NCBI GenBank assembly: GCA_937873095.1
Contig: CALMVI010000067.1
Location: forward strand, 1 to 34,987
Source of the DNA: an uncultured Acetobacteraceae bacterium
GTDB lineage: Bacteria > Pseudomonadota > Alphaproteobacteria > Acetobacterales > Acetobacteraceae
Reading direction: 5' to 3'
DNA length: 34,987 bases
The notes under the pieces: model-generated
Told to the model about the DNA's origin: nothing
Seen by the model: only the letters and a program-made list of their open reading frames with translations
The model's database searches: none
Position numbers and translations under genes: made by a program
Shown here: piece after piece, positions 6,729 through 14,590 of the stretch
Numbering within the stretch: the stretch's first letter is position 1
Layout: every line of letters begins with the position of its first letter

Positions 6729-8242
6729 GCCGGGACGCCGCCGCCGAGCACGCGCCGCCGGCCGATCCCTGCCGCGCGACGCTGGAACTGGCGCTGCCGC
6801 CATCCGACCTGGCCCGCCTGATGCGAACGCCGTCGCTGCTCTCGCTGCGCCAGGGACGGGTGCGGACCGCCCGGGCCAGCATCGTCTGGCACGACACCCC
6901 CGACGGCGCCCTGGCCGAGGCGGGGCTGGTGCTGAGCCAGGGCGGCGGCGCGTCGCGCGGCCAGTGGCGGCTGGAGCGGCGCCAGGATGCCGGCTGGCTC
7001 CCCGGCCATGCCGCGCCGTTCCTGGCCGAAGGGCCTGCTCCTGGGGCGCTTGGCCATCGCCTGCCCGACGGGCTGGCTCCGATGGCGGCGTTCCACGGCA
7101 CGCGGCGGCTGGTGACCCTGGACGGCGGCGCTTGGCTGGCGGTGCTGGACGGAACGTTGCGCGGCGTGGTGCAGGACCGCCCGGCCTGCCGCCTCTATTT
7201 GCATGGCGAGGCGGCCGAGATGGCCGCGCTGGCGCTACGGCTGGGCGAGGCGGTGCGGCTGAGCGTGCCGCGTGCGGCGCTGGCGGCCGAGGCGGCCTGC
7301 GTTGCGACCGGCCGCGAGCCCGTCCGGCCCCGTGGCGGCGCCCCTGCCATCCCGCCCGGCTCGTCAGTCGGCGGCGCGCTCTGCCTCGCGGTCGCACAAC
7401 TGGCCGACACCATCCTGCATTGGGCAGGGCATGTGCCTGGCGCGCAGTCGCCCGAGCCGGTGCACCAGATGAGGGTAGCCATCCGCCGCCTGCGTTCGGC
7501 GCTCGGCGTGTTCAGAAGGGTGGTCCAGCCAGCATCCGGGCCCGCCTGGCTGGACGAGCTGGACGGCGCCTTGAGGTCGCTTGCGGCAGCGCTCGGCGCG
7601 GCGCGCGACTGGGACGTGTTCCTGGCCGAGACGGGCGCCGAGATCGCCGAGGCCTTTGCCGGGGACAGGCGGATCGACAGGCTGCTGGCCGAGGCGGGGC
7701 GGCGCAGGGCGGCGTCCTATGCGGCGCTTGCGGCGCATCTGCAGGACGCCGCCTGGACGAAGCTGCAGCTGACCCTGGCCCTGCTGCCCACGGCGCAGCC
7801 CTGGCTCGCCCAGGCCTCGCCCGAGCAGGCCAGCCAGCTTGCGGCGCCGGTCGAGCCGTTCGCGGCGCATGCGCTCGACCGCCGGCTGAAACAGGTGGTC
7901 GCACCCGGCAAGTCGGTGACGCATCTTTCGGCCGAAGCGCTGCACGACGTGCGCAAGCATGCCAAGCGGCTGCGCTACGCGACCGAGTTCTTCGCCCCGC
8001 TGTTCTCGGCCAAGCAGGTGCGCCGCTACCTGCCTCGGCTGGAGCGCCTGCAGGAGGTGCTGGGCGGGGTCAACGACACGGCGGTTGCCGCCGGGCTGAT
8101 GGCGCAGCTGGGCGGCGGCGCGGACCGGGCGTTCGCCAGCGGCGTCGTGCAGGGATTCGGCGCCGGTCGCAGCGCGCATGCGTCGCGCCGCGTGGAGCGT
8201 GCCTGGAGCAGGTTCCTCCGCGCCGCCCCGTTCTGGGCCTGA
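6725..8242 (+). CDS. CYTH-CHAD domain protein (CTG start proposed)
   Basis: About 505 residues: an N-terminal CYTH (triphosphate tunnel) domain to about residue 205, then a CHAD domain with the signature helices VHQMRVAIRRLRSA and LHDVRKHAKRLRYA, whose His, Arg and Lys residues bind polyphosphate. The CYTH ExExK metal motif is not kept: the first strand reads RATLELAL where EIELKLAL is usual, so triphosphatase activity is probably lost. There is no ATG, GTG or TTG near the domain start. CTG at 6725 overlaps the sixA stop (CTGA) and has GGAGG (6713-6717) seven bases upstream. The first ATG (6821) has no ribosome site and would remove the first CYTH strand. Likely role: polyphosphate binding. 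Confidence 0.85.
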   Translation: MSRDAAAEHAPPADPCRATLELALPPSDLARLMRTPSLLSLRQGRVRTARASIVWHDTPDGALAEAGLVLSQGGGASRGQWRLERRQDAGWLPGHAAPFLAEGPAPGALGHRLPDGLAPMAAFHGTRRLVTLDGGAWLAVLDGTLRGVVQDRPACRLYLHGEAAEMAALALRLGEAVRLSVPRAALAAEAACVATGREPVRPRGGAPAIPPGSSVGGALCLAVAQLADTILHWAGHVPGAQSPEPVHQMRVAIRRLRSALGVFRRVVQPASGPAWLDELDGALRSLAAALGAARDWDVFLAETGAEIAEAFAGDRRIDRLLAEAGRRRAASYAALAAHLQDAAWTKLQLTLALLPTAQPWLAQASPEQASQLAAPVEPFAAHALDRRLKQVVAPGKSVTHLSAEALHDVRKHAKRLRYATEFFAPLFSAKQVRRYLPRLERLQEVLGGVNDTAVAAGLMAQLGGGADRAFASGVVQGFGAGRSAHASRRVERAWSRFLRAAPFWA

Positions 8243-8284
8243 GTGCCGCCGTCAGTCCGAGCGGGAATGCTGCGGGTGCGAAGG

Positions 8285-8312
8285 TTGCGCTGCCGTGATC
8301 CGCGCCATTATG
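8285..8312 (+). promoter_or_regulatory. Possible gltA promoter
   Basis: TTGCGC (8285-8290) and ATTATG (8307-8312) are spaced 16 bases apart in the 135-bp gap before citrate synthase. Both match consensus only partly, and the 5' leader would be about 60 bases. It is the best candidate in the gap. Confidence 0.3.
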
Positions 8313-8377
8313 GTGCGGCGCGGCCCGGCCGCCACAGACACCGCCCGGCACGCCCGGTGCAACACAGGATCCCTCGC

Positions 8378-9682
8378 ATGAGCGGCAGCGCCCCCGGCTC
8401 CGTCACCGTCACCCTGGACGGCACCAATCACACTGCGAAGATGCCGCTGATGGCGGGCACCATCGGCCCGTCCGTGTTCGACATCCGCAAGCTGTACGCG
8501 GATCTGGGGGTGTTCACCTACGACCCGGGCTATGGCGGCACGGCGGCGTGCGACAGCAAGATCACCTACATCGACGGCGACGAAGGCGTGCTGCTGCATC
8601 GCGGCTACCCGATCGACCAGCTGGCCGAGAAGTCGACGTTCCTCGAAGTGGCGCATCTGCTGCTGAACGGCGAGCTGCCCACACGCGAGGAGATGGCGGA
8701 GTTCGAGCGCGGCGTGCTGCACCACACGATGGTGCACGAGCAGCTGCGCCAGTTCTACAACGGCTTCCGACGCGACGCGCACCCGATGGCGGTGCTGTGC
8801 GGCGTGGTGGGTGCGCTGAGCGCGTTCTACCACGACAGCCTGGACATCAATAACCCCGACCACCGCCGGATCAGCGCTTTCCGCCTGATCGCCAAGGTGC
8901 CGACCATCGCCGCCTGGGCCTACAAGTATTCCGTGGGCCAGCCGTTCATGTACCCGCGCAACGACCTCGGCTACGCGGAAAACTTCCTCTACATGATGAA
9001 CGCGGTGCCGGCCGAGCCGTACCACGTGAACCCCGTGCTGGCGCGCGCGATGGACCGCATCCTGATCCTGCACGCAGATCACGAGCAGAACGCGTCGACC
9101 AGCACCGTTCGCCTGGCGGGCTCGACCGGCGCCAACCCGTTCGCCTGCATCGCCGCCGGCATCGCCAGCCTGTGGGGCCCCGCGCATGGCGGCGCCAACG
9201 AGGCGGTGCTGAAGATGCTGGCCGAGATCGGCGACAAGAGCGCCATCCCCGACTTCATCGCGAAGGTGAAGGACAAGAACAGCCATGTCAGGCTGATGGG
9301 CTTCGGGCACCGCGTGTACAAGAACTACGACCCGCGCGCCAAGATCATGGAGCGCACCTGCCACGAGGTGCTGGACGAGCTGGGCATCAAGGACGACCCT
9401 CTGCTCGACCTCGCGCTGGAGCTCGAGCATATCGCCCTGCACGACGACTACTTCATCAGCAAGAAGCTGTATCCGAACGTCGACTTCTATTCGGGCATCA
9501 TCCTCAAGGCGATGGGCATACCCACCAGCATGTTCACCGTGCTGTTCGCGGTCGCCCGGACCGTGGGCTGGATCAGCCAGTGGAAGGAGATGATGGAGGA
9601 CCCGCTACAGCGCATCGGCCGCCCGCGACAGGTTTATACGGGACACTCGCAGCGGGATTACGTGGCGGTGGGCGCGCGGTAA
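8378..9682 (+). CDS. gltA: Citrate synthase
   Basis: Condenses acetyl-CoA and oxaloacetate to citrate, the entry step of the TCA cycle. The 434-residue length matches type II (hexameric, NADH-sensitive type) enzymes. The catalytic triad is visible: His270 in AHGGANEA, His311 in GFGHRVYK and Asp369 in YPNVDFYSG. The ATG at 8378 has AGGA about eight bases upstream and gives the usual N-terminus with VTVTLDG; the same frame is open to 8243 but upstream residues look like untranslated leader. It is a single gene followed by a palindromic intergenic element that may act as terminator. Confidence 0.97.
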   Translation: MSGSAPGSVTVTLDGTNHTAKMPLMAGTIGPSVFDIRKLYADLGVFTYDPGYGGTAACDSKITYIDGDEGVLLHRGYPIDQLAEKSTFLEVAHLLLNGELPTREEMAEFERGVLHHTMVHEQLRQFYNGFRRDAHPMAVLCGVVGALSAFYHDSLDINNPDHRRISAFRLIAKVPTIAAWAYKYSVGQPFMYPRNDLGYAENFLYMMNAVPAEPYHVNPVLARAMDRILILHADHEQNASTSTVRLAGSTGANPFACIAAGIASLWGPAHGGANEAVLKMLAEIGDKSAIPDFIAKVKDKNSHVRLMGFGHRVYKNYDPRAKIMERTCHEVLDELGIKDDPLLDLALELEHIALHDDYFISKKLYPNVDFYSGIILKAMGIPTSMFTVLFAVARTVGWISQWKEMMEDPLQRIGRPRQVYTGHSQRDYVAVGAR

Positions 9683-9693
9683 CACCGGAAGGA

Positions 9694-9757
9694 AGGCCAG
9701 GGGCGCTGCCCCTAGACCCCGCTGGGGTTTGAAACCCCAGGCCCCCGGTTCTTGAAG
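9694..9757. repeat. GC-rich palindromic intergenic element (copy A)
   Basis: Two hairpins in tandem: GGGGC-gct-GCCCC (9700-9712) and the perfect CTGGGGTTTGAAACCCCAG (9722-9740). Related sequence recurs inverted at 22636-22672, directly at 22943-22974, and in both orientations at 30722-30850. It lies between convergent genes and could stop transcription from both sides, although there is no T-run. Confidence 0.75.
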
Positions 9758-9766
9758 GTTATCCTG

Positions 9767-9991
9767 CTAGCACTCGCAGCCTGGCGTCTCGCCGGTCGCC
9801 TGGCGGGTGATGTGGTGGTCGATCCATTCGGAGACCAGCGCGCGCGCTTCGCTCAGGCCCGCCTCGGGATGGTGGATGCGATATAATGTCGTGCAGCTCT
9901 GGAAGGCGGACATGTCGTCCGTGCCCGCCCGCCGAAGCTCGCGATAGGCGGTGACGACGGCGCGTTCGCAGCGGCGTCCGATTTCTGCCAC
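9767..9991 (-). CDS. Small conserved-looking protein, unknown function
   Basis: A 74-residue protein I cannot name. It is charged and mostly helical, with cysteines in RRCER, QSCTT and the C-terminal GCEC, a spacing unlike the known bacterioferritin-associated ferredoxin pattern. The frame allows a GTG at 10000 or at 9991; the GGAG sits eight bases before 9991 and almost touches 10000, so I chose 9991. Codon use is like that of its neighbours and supports a real gene. It follows lhr on the same strand with 69 bp between, and a Fur-box-like repeat lies directly upstream. Confidence 0.6.
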   Translation of the reverse strand: MAEIGRRCERAVVTAYRELRRAGTDDMSAFQSCTTLYRIHHPEAGLSEARALVSEWIDHHITRQATGETPGCEC

Positions 9992-10006
9992 GGTTTTCAC
10001 TCCAGA

Positions 10007-10021
10007 TGAGAATCACTCTCA
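10007..10021 (-). promoter_or_regulatory. Fur-box-like inverted repeat
   Basis: TGAGAATCACTCTCA is a 7-1-7 inverted repeat with six of seven pairs matching, close to the TGATAATNATTATCA form of Fur-type iron operators; GAGAAT/ATTCTC variants are common in proteobacteria. It sits 16 bases upstream of the start of the 74-residue gene and after the lhr stop. Iron control of that gene is a guess resting on this one site. Confidence 0.4.
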
Positions 10022-10060
10022 ATGCGGATAGGCTACCCGCATCGCAGGCGCGCCGCAACA

Positions 10061-12499
10061 TCAGCGTGGCGGGACCGGGACAGTTCGCTCCGACGTGGCC
10101 TCGGCGATCAGCGCCTCCTCCTCCTCGCGCAGGAAGGCGTCCTCGTCGGCCCTGGTGCGGACCACCTCGCGTCCGATGTCCAGCATCACCGGCACGGCAA
10201 GCGGGGAGACGCGGTCCAGCCGGCGCACGCGCACGTGGCCCTGCGCGCGGTCGAGCAGGAGCGAGATGCGGCTGAGGTCGGTCAGCCCGCTCGCCGCGTC
10301 GGCGCGGGTGGCCTTGAGCAGGATGTGGTCGGGCTGGTGCCGGCGCAGCACGTCGTAGATCAGGTCGCTGTTCACGGTGACCTGGCGCCGGTTGCGCTCG
10401 ACGCCCGGCTGGTGCCGCTCGATCAGCCCGGCGATCACGGCGACGTTGCGGAACGTGCGGCGCAGCATGCTGCTTTCCGCCATCCAGGCTTCGAGGTCGT
10501 CGCCCAGCATGTCGTGGTCGAACAAATCGTCGATGTCCCGCGGTTCGTTGCCCGACCAGACGGCGATCACGTAGTCGGTGGCGACGAAGCCGAGCGGTGC
10601 GATGCCGGCCCGCTCCATCCGCTTGGTCAGCAGCATGCCCAGCGTCTGGTGCGCGTTGCGGCCCTCGAAGGTGTAGGCGACGAGGTACCAGCGGCCCTGG
10701 CGCGGAAAGATCTCGACCAGCAGGTCGTCCGGCCCTGGCAGCTCGGAGCGGTGAAGCTGCAGGTCCAGCCATTCGCGGACCGGCTCGGGATAGGCGTGCC
10801 AGGCGGACGGGTCGTGCAGCATGGCGCGCACGCGGGCGGCAAGGTTGGTGGTCAGCGGCATCTTGGTGCCCGCATAGGCGGGGACGGCAGGAATGCCGGT
10901 GCCGCCATCGGTGCAGACGAGCGTGGTCTCGTGAATGCGTTCGAAGCGCAGCAGGCGGCCGGCGAACATGAAGGTGTTGCCAGGGCGGAGGCTGGTCGCG
11001 AACATCTCCTCGAGCTCGCCCAGGCGCAGCCCGCGCACGCCGCCGAGCCGCACCTGCAGCAGCGGCGCCTCCACGATGGTGCCGACGTTCATGCGGGCCT
11101 GGCGCGCGATGCGCGCGTTCACGACGTGCACCAGACCTTCGGAATCGCGAAACAGCTTGCGGTAGCGTTCGTAGCTGGCCAGCGCGTAGCCGCCGGTCTC
11201 GACGAACTCCAGCACGCCGTCGAACTCGCTCCTGCCCATCGCGGCGTAGGGCGCGGCACGGCGCACTTCGGCGAACATGGCGTCGGGATGGAACGGCGTG
11301 CCGCAGGCGGTCAGCAGCAGGTGCTGGGCCAGCACGTCCAGCCCGCCCGGCCGGGGCGGGTCGCCGTCCAGCTCGTGGGCCGCGACCCCGGCGATGGCCG
11401 CCTGGCACTCCAGCACCTCGAACCGGTTGGCCGGCACCAGGATCGCCTGGCTCGCCTCGTCCATGCGGTGGTTGGATCGGCCCACGCGCTGCAGCAGGCG
11501 GGACACGCCCTTGGGCGCGCCGACCTGGATCACCTGGTCCACCCCGCCCCAGTCGATGCCGAGGTCGAGCGAGGAGGTGGCAACGACGGCGCGCAGCTGT
11601 CCCTGCGCCATCGCCGCTTCCACGCGCAGCCGCTGCGCCAGGTCCAGGCTGCCGTGGTGCAGGGCGATGGGCAGGGTGTCGTCGTTGAGCTTCCACAGCT
11701 CCTGGAAGATCATCTCGCCCTGGGCGCGGGTGTTGACGAACACGATGGTCATGCCGGCCGACCGCACCCGCTCCAGGATCACGCTGGCCGAGGCGAGCCC
11801 CATGTGCCCGGCCCAGGCGAAGTTCTGCTCGGGCAGCATCATGCGCAGCGCGGGCGGCGCGCCCTGCGGCACCACGACCTGGCGGGCGGGCCCGCCGGCG
11901 CCGACATAGGCGAGCAGCGGCGCTGGATGGGCGACGGTTGCAGACAGGCCCACCCGGCGCGCCAGCGGCGCCAAAGCGGTCAGGCGCGCAAGGCCGAGTG
12001 CCAGCTGGTCGCCGCGCTTGGTGCCGGCCAGCGCGTGGATCTCGTCGATGACCACCGTGTCGAGCGTGGCGAAGAACTCGGCCGAGCGTTCCTGGCTCAG
12101 CAGCACGGCCAGGCTTTCGGGCGTGGTGAGCAGGATGTCGGGCGGCTGCTCCTGCTGCTTGCGGCGGCGTTCGGAGGACGTGTCGCCGGTGCGCGTTTCG
12201 ATCCGGATGGGCAGCGCCATGTCGGCGACCGGCACGGTGAGGTTGCGCGCGATGTCGGCCGCCAGCGCCTTGAGCGGGCTGACATAGAGCGTGTGGATGC
12301 CGTCATGCGGCCGAGGCTCGGCCAGGGCCACCAGGCTCGGCAGGAATCCGGACAGCGTCTTGCCGCCGCCGGTCGGCGCGATCAGCAGCACGCTTTCGCG
12401 CGCGCGCGCCGCGTCGAGCATGGCGAGCTGGTGAGGGCGGGGCGACCAGCCGCGGGCCGAGAACCAGGCGGAGAAGCGGTCCGGCAGCGGTCCGGGCAT
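10061..12499 (-). CDS. lhr: Ligase-associated Lhr-type DEXH helicase
   Basis: Superfamily 2 ATP-dependent 3'-5' DNA helicase of the Lhr-core type, 812 residues, the length expected for the ligase-associated subgroup. Motifs: Walker A APTGGGKT (41-48), Walker B box DEIH (152-155), LSATV (motif III), and QRVGRSNHR (motif VI), followed by the winged-helix and Lhr-specific C-terminal regions. The ATG at 12499 begins at the usual place, about 20 residues before the PHQ Q-like motif; no strong ribosome site is seen. In Pseudomonas and others this gene is co-transcribed with ligase, exonuclease and phosphoesterase. Here it is divergent from exonuclease and ligase, separated from them by a toxin-antitoxin pair. 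Confidence 0.95.
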   Translation of the reverse strand: MPGPLPDRFSAWFSARGWSPRPHQLAMLDAARARESVLLIAPTGGGKTLSGFLPSLVALAEPRPHDGIHTLYVSPLKALAADIARNLTVPVADMALPIRIETRTGDTSSERRRKQQEQPPDILLTTPESLAVLLSQERSAEFFATLDTVVIDEIHALAGTKRGDQLALGLARLTALAPLARRVGLSATVAHPAPLLAYVGAGGPARQVVVPQGAPPALRMMLPEQNFAWAGHMGLASASVILERVRSAGMTIVFVNTRAQGEMIFQELWKLNDDTLPIALHHGSLDLAQRLRVEAAMAQGQLRAVVATSSLDLGIDWGGVDQVIQVGAPKGVSRLLQRVGRSNHRMDEASQAILVPANRFEVLECQAAIAGVAAHELDGDPPRPGGLDVLAQHLLLTACGTPFHPDAMFAEVRRAAPYAAMGRSEFDGVLEFVETGGYALASYERYRKLFRDSEGLVHVVNARIARQARMNVGTIVEAPLLQVRLGGVRGLRLGELEEMFATSLRPGNTFMFAGRLLRFERIHETTLVCTDGGTGIPAVPAYAGTKMPLTTNLAARVRAMLHDPSAWHAYPEPVREWLDLQLHRSELPGPDDLLVEIFPRQGRWYLVAYTFEGRNAHQTLGMLLTKRMERAGIAPLGFVATDYVIAVWSGNEPRDIDDLFDHDMLGDDLEAWMAESSMLRRTFRNVAVIAGLIERHQPGVERNRRQVTVNSDLIYDVLRRHQPDHILLKATRADAASGLTDLSRISLLLDRAQGHVRVRRLDRVSPLAVPVMLDIGREVVRTRADEDAFLREEEEALIAEATSERTVPVPPR

Positions 12500-12813
12500 G
12501 ACGGGAGTGTTTTAGGGCACGCTGACAGCAAGGCAACCGATAAATCTTGCTATAAGCTCGGGTATGGCCGAGCCCGATGGCAATAAGCGAAGGACGAAGG
12601 CTGCTGCGTCTGGGAAAACGTGCGATTAGCTGAGTGGTCGAGTGAATTACTTAACAGTGTTGCAGTCTTGTCAGATCGCCAATCTACATGTCGTGACGTC
12701 CGATGCTGAACTTTTGTCGAGAGGGGCAGCCCAGTCCGGCTCATACTTTGCGGCCATGGCTCGTTATTTTCAGCACGCGACGTTGTCAAACCTCTTGAAC
12801 TCAGGCGACGATG
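12500..12813. other. Divergent intergenic region, no gene seen
   Basis: This stretch between lhr and the antitoxin is lower in GC than the flanks. A weak lhr promoter is possible on the minus strand: TTGCCT (complement of 12531-12536) and TAAAAC (complement of 12509-12514), 16 bases apart. Reading frames of 90 and 147 codons cross it but have no ribosome site, unusual codon use and no recognisable content. I see no LexA-type box here. It may be the remains of DNA brought in with the toxin-antitoxin pair. Confidence 0.5.
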
Positions 12814-12833
12814 TGCTATCATGCTTGATAGCA
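12795..12833 (+). promoter_or_regulatory. Toxin-antitoxin promoter and FitAB-like operator
   Basis: TTGAAC (12795-12800) and TATCAT (12817-12822) are spaced 16 bases apart and make a strong promoter. The -10 lies inside a perfect inverted repeat, TGCTATCATGCTTGATAGCA (12814-12833), with 8-bp arms and a 4-base spacer. From memory, TGCTATCA/TGATAGCA is the half-site bound by gonococcal FitAB, where the spacer is longer. Position and sequence both support repression by the antitoxin-toxin complex. Confidence 0.75.
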
Positions 12834-12848
12834 GCTTGGAAGGCCGTC

Positions 12849-13085
12849 ATGGCGCAGCTTCTTGTGAGGGACTTGGATGACATGCTTGTTCGGCTGCTGC
12901 GGCAGCGTGCGGCCGTGAACAACCGGTCGGCCGAGGCGGAGCATCGCGCCATTCTGGAACAGGCTTTGCTGATCAATGGCGAGCCGTTCTGGGACGTGGC
13001 GAAGCGGCTGCGAGACGAGACGGCCGGGCATACAGCGTCCGACAGCACGGAAATTGTGCGACACTATCGCGATACGCGTTTTTGA
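12849..13085 (+). CDS. FitA-like ribbon-helix-helix antitoxin
   Basis: A 78-residue antitoxin of the FitA/VapB type. The N-terminal MAQLLVRDLDDMLVRLLRQRA is the DNA-binding strand and first helix of a ribbon-helix-helix dimer, and NNRSAEAEHRAILEQAL is the second helix, with the AE-EHRAIL pattern typical of FitA. The C-terminal part would wrap the toxin. GGAAGG (12838-12843) lies five bases before the ATG. The upstream palindrome matches FitAB-type autoregulation. Its stop overlaps the toxin start by TTGA, the usual antitoxin-first order. Confidence 0.9.
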   Translation: MAQLLVRDLDDMLVRLLRQRAAVNNRSAEAEHRAILEQALLINGEPFWDVAKRLRDETAGHTASDSTEIVRHYRDTRF

Positions 13086-13513
13086 AAGCTGCGGTCATCG
13101 ATGCCAGCGTCGCAGTCAAGCTTGTGACGCTGGAAGATTATTCTGACCAGGCCGACCAACTGGTCAGAAGCGTGCCGGCTCTTTATGCGCCGGCGCATTT
13201 TCTGGCGGAAGCATCCAACGTTCTGTGGGCGAAAGTTGCGATCCGACGAACGCTGGCGCCAGAGTTGCTGATTGCGCGGTTGGACTTTCTGACGCAACTG
13301 GCGGTCGGAACGACGCCGCTGCCGACACTCATTGTTCAGGCGGGCTCGATCGCGATGGAGCTGAACGTCAGCGTCTATGATGCGCTGTATCTGGCTCTGG
13401 TGGAGCGTACGGACGCGCCGCTGGTGAGCGACGACCGCAGGTTGATTGCTGCCGGCAAGCGATCGGCGCGGTTCTCCCAGAAGGTCATCTGGATTGGCGA
13501 TTTCGCCGCCTGA
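13082..13513 (+). CDS. PIN-domain toxin (VapC/FitB family)
   Basis: A 143-residue PIN-domain ribonuclease. The four acidic residues expected at the metal site are present: Asp in VIDASVAVK (residue 7), Glu in AEASNVLW (about 43), Asp in VYDALYLAL (about 99) and Asp in VSDDRRL (about 117). Toxins of this family cut tRNA or rRNA. It starts with TTG overlapping the antitoxin stop. Unusually, its own stop is only one base before the exonuclease ATG, so the toxin-antitoxin pair and the repair genes downstream are probably one transcript. All catalytic residues are intact, so it should be active. Confidence 0.9.
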   Translation: MKAAVIDASVAVKLVTLEDYSDQADQLVRSVPALYAPAHFLAEASNVLWAKVAIRRTLAPELLIARLDFLTQLAVGTTPLPTLIVQAGSIAMELNVSVYDALYLALVERTDAPLVSDDRRLIAAGKRSARFSQKVIWIGDFAA

Positions 13514-13514
13514 C

Positions 13515-14543
13515 ATGCCGCACCCCGACACCTGGCTCTGCGTCCGCCCGGAAGGCCTCTACTGCTCACCAGGCAACTTCTTCATCGACCCGGTCGTGGC
13601 GGTGCCGCGCGCGGTCATCACCCACGCCCATGCCGATCACGCCCGCCCGGGACATGGTGCGGTGCTGGCGACGCGGCAGACGCTGGCCATCATGGACGTG
13701 CGCATGGGGCAGGGCCGCGCAGGCGGCACGCAGCAGGCGCTGGCGCCTGGCGAGACCCTGACCATTGGCGACGTCCGCGTCTGGATGCAGCCGGCGGGCC
13801 ACGTGCTGGGCAGCGCGCAGGTGGCGATCGAGCACCAGGGCAGCCGGGCGGTGATCAGCGGCGACTACAAGCGCGCCTCCGACCCAACCTGCGCGCCGTT
13901 CGTGCCGATCCCGTGCGACGTGTTCGTGACCGAGGCGACCTTCGGGCTGCCCATCTTCGTGCACCCGCCGGCATCCGGCGAGGTGCGCAAGCTGGTCGAC
14001 AGCGTCGCCCTGTTTCCCGAGCGCACGCACGTCGTCGGCTGCTACGCGCTGGGCAAGGCGCAACGCCTGATCGCCCTGTTGCGGGCGGAAGGGTGGGAGC
14101 GGCCGGTCTATCTGCACGGCGCGCTGATCGCGCTCTGCACCCTCTACGAACAGCTTGGCGTGGCGCTGGGCGACCTGCGGCCTGCGACCGGCGCGCACAA
14201 GGCCGACCTGGCGGGAGCGATCGTCCTGGCCCCGCCCTCGGCCATCGCCGACCGCTGGGCGCGCCGTCTGGCCGAGCCGGTGACCGTGCTGGCGTCGGGC
14301 TGGATGCGGGTGCGGCAGAGGGCGCGCGCGAAGGGGGTGGAACTGCCGCTGGTGATCTCCGACCACGCGGACTGGCCGGAGCTGCTGGCGACGCTGGACG
14401 AGGTGGGCGCGCCCGAAGTGTGGGTGACGCACGGGGCCGAGGAGGCGCTGATCCACGCTGCCCAGGCACGCGGCCTGCGCGCCCGCGCCCTTCGCCTGCT
14501 CGGCTACGGCGACGACTCAGCCGAAGAGGCGCCCCCAAATTGA
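13515..14543 (+). CDS. Ligase-associated exonuclease (beta-lactamase fold)
   Basis: Metallo-beta-lactamase/beta-CASP family nuclease of the ligase-associated DNA damage response set, 342 residues. The HAHADH motif (37-42) binds the metals; GHVLGSAQ, SGDYKR and the C-terminal SDHADW supply further ligands. Related proteins are SNM1/Pso2-like DNA exonucleases. The ATG at 13515 follows the toxin stop after one base. There is no ribosome site close enough upstream, so translation probably depends on ribosomes finishing the toxin gene. The ligase follows after 46 bases that hold a hairpin. Confidence 0.92.
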   Translation: MPHPDTWLCVRPEGLYCSPGNFFIDPVVAVPRAVITHAHADHARPGHGAVLATRQTLAIMDVRMGQGRAGGTQQALAPGETLTIGDVRVWMQPAGHVLGSAQVAIEHQGSRAVISGDYKRASDPTCAPFVPIPCDVFVTEATFGLPIFVHPPASGEVRKLVDSVALFPERTHVVGCYALGKAQRLIALLRAEGWERPVYLHGALIALCTLYEQLGVALGDLRPATGAHKADLAGAIVLAPPSAIADRWARRLAEPVTVLASGWMRVRQRARAKGVELPLVISDHADWPELLATLDEVGAPEVWVTHGAEEALIHAAQARGLRARALRLLGYGDDSAEEAPPN

Positions 14544-14590
14544 GAAAAGTCTTCTGCTTCTTTTCTTCAGAAAAGAAGGTTTTTTTGTTG
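14543..14590 (+). promoter_or_regulatory. Hairpin masking the ligase ribosome binding site
   Basis: A perfect AT-rich inverted repeat, CTTCTTTTCT (14557-14566) and AGAAAAGAAG (14569-14578), is followed by G and seven T. The ligase Shine-Dalgarno (AAGAAGG, 14573-14579) is the right arm, so the hairpin would block translation. The left arm can instead pair with AGAAAAG (14543-14549, starting at the exonuclease stop), which would free it. It could also act as an intrinsic terminator or attenuator. Function is inferred from structure only. Confidence 0.55.

Noticed and set aside
10022-12586. An 854-codon open frame on the plus strand
   Set aside because: It is antisense to lhr, rich in Gln, His, Val and Arg as expected of a GC-rich shadow, and has no recognisable domain.
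12550-12822. A 90-codon minus-strand frame in the lhr-antitoxin gap
   Set aside because: No ribosome site, no family resemblance, and it overlaps the antitoxin promoter.
12642-12848. N-terminal extension of the antitoxin
   Set aside because: It would run through the promoter and operator; the ATG at 12849 has a strong ribosome site and the usual antitoxin N-terminus.
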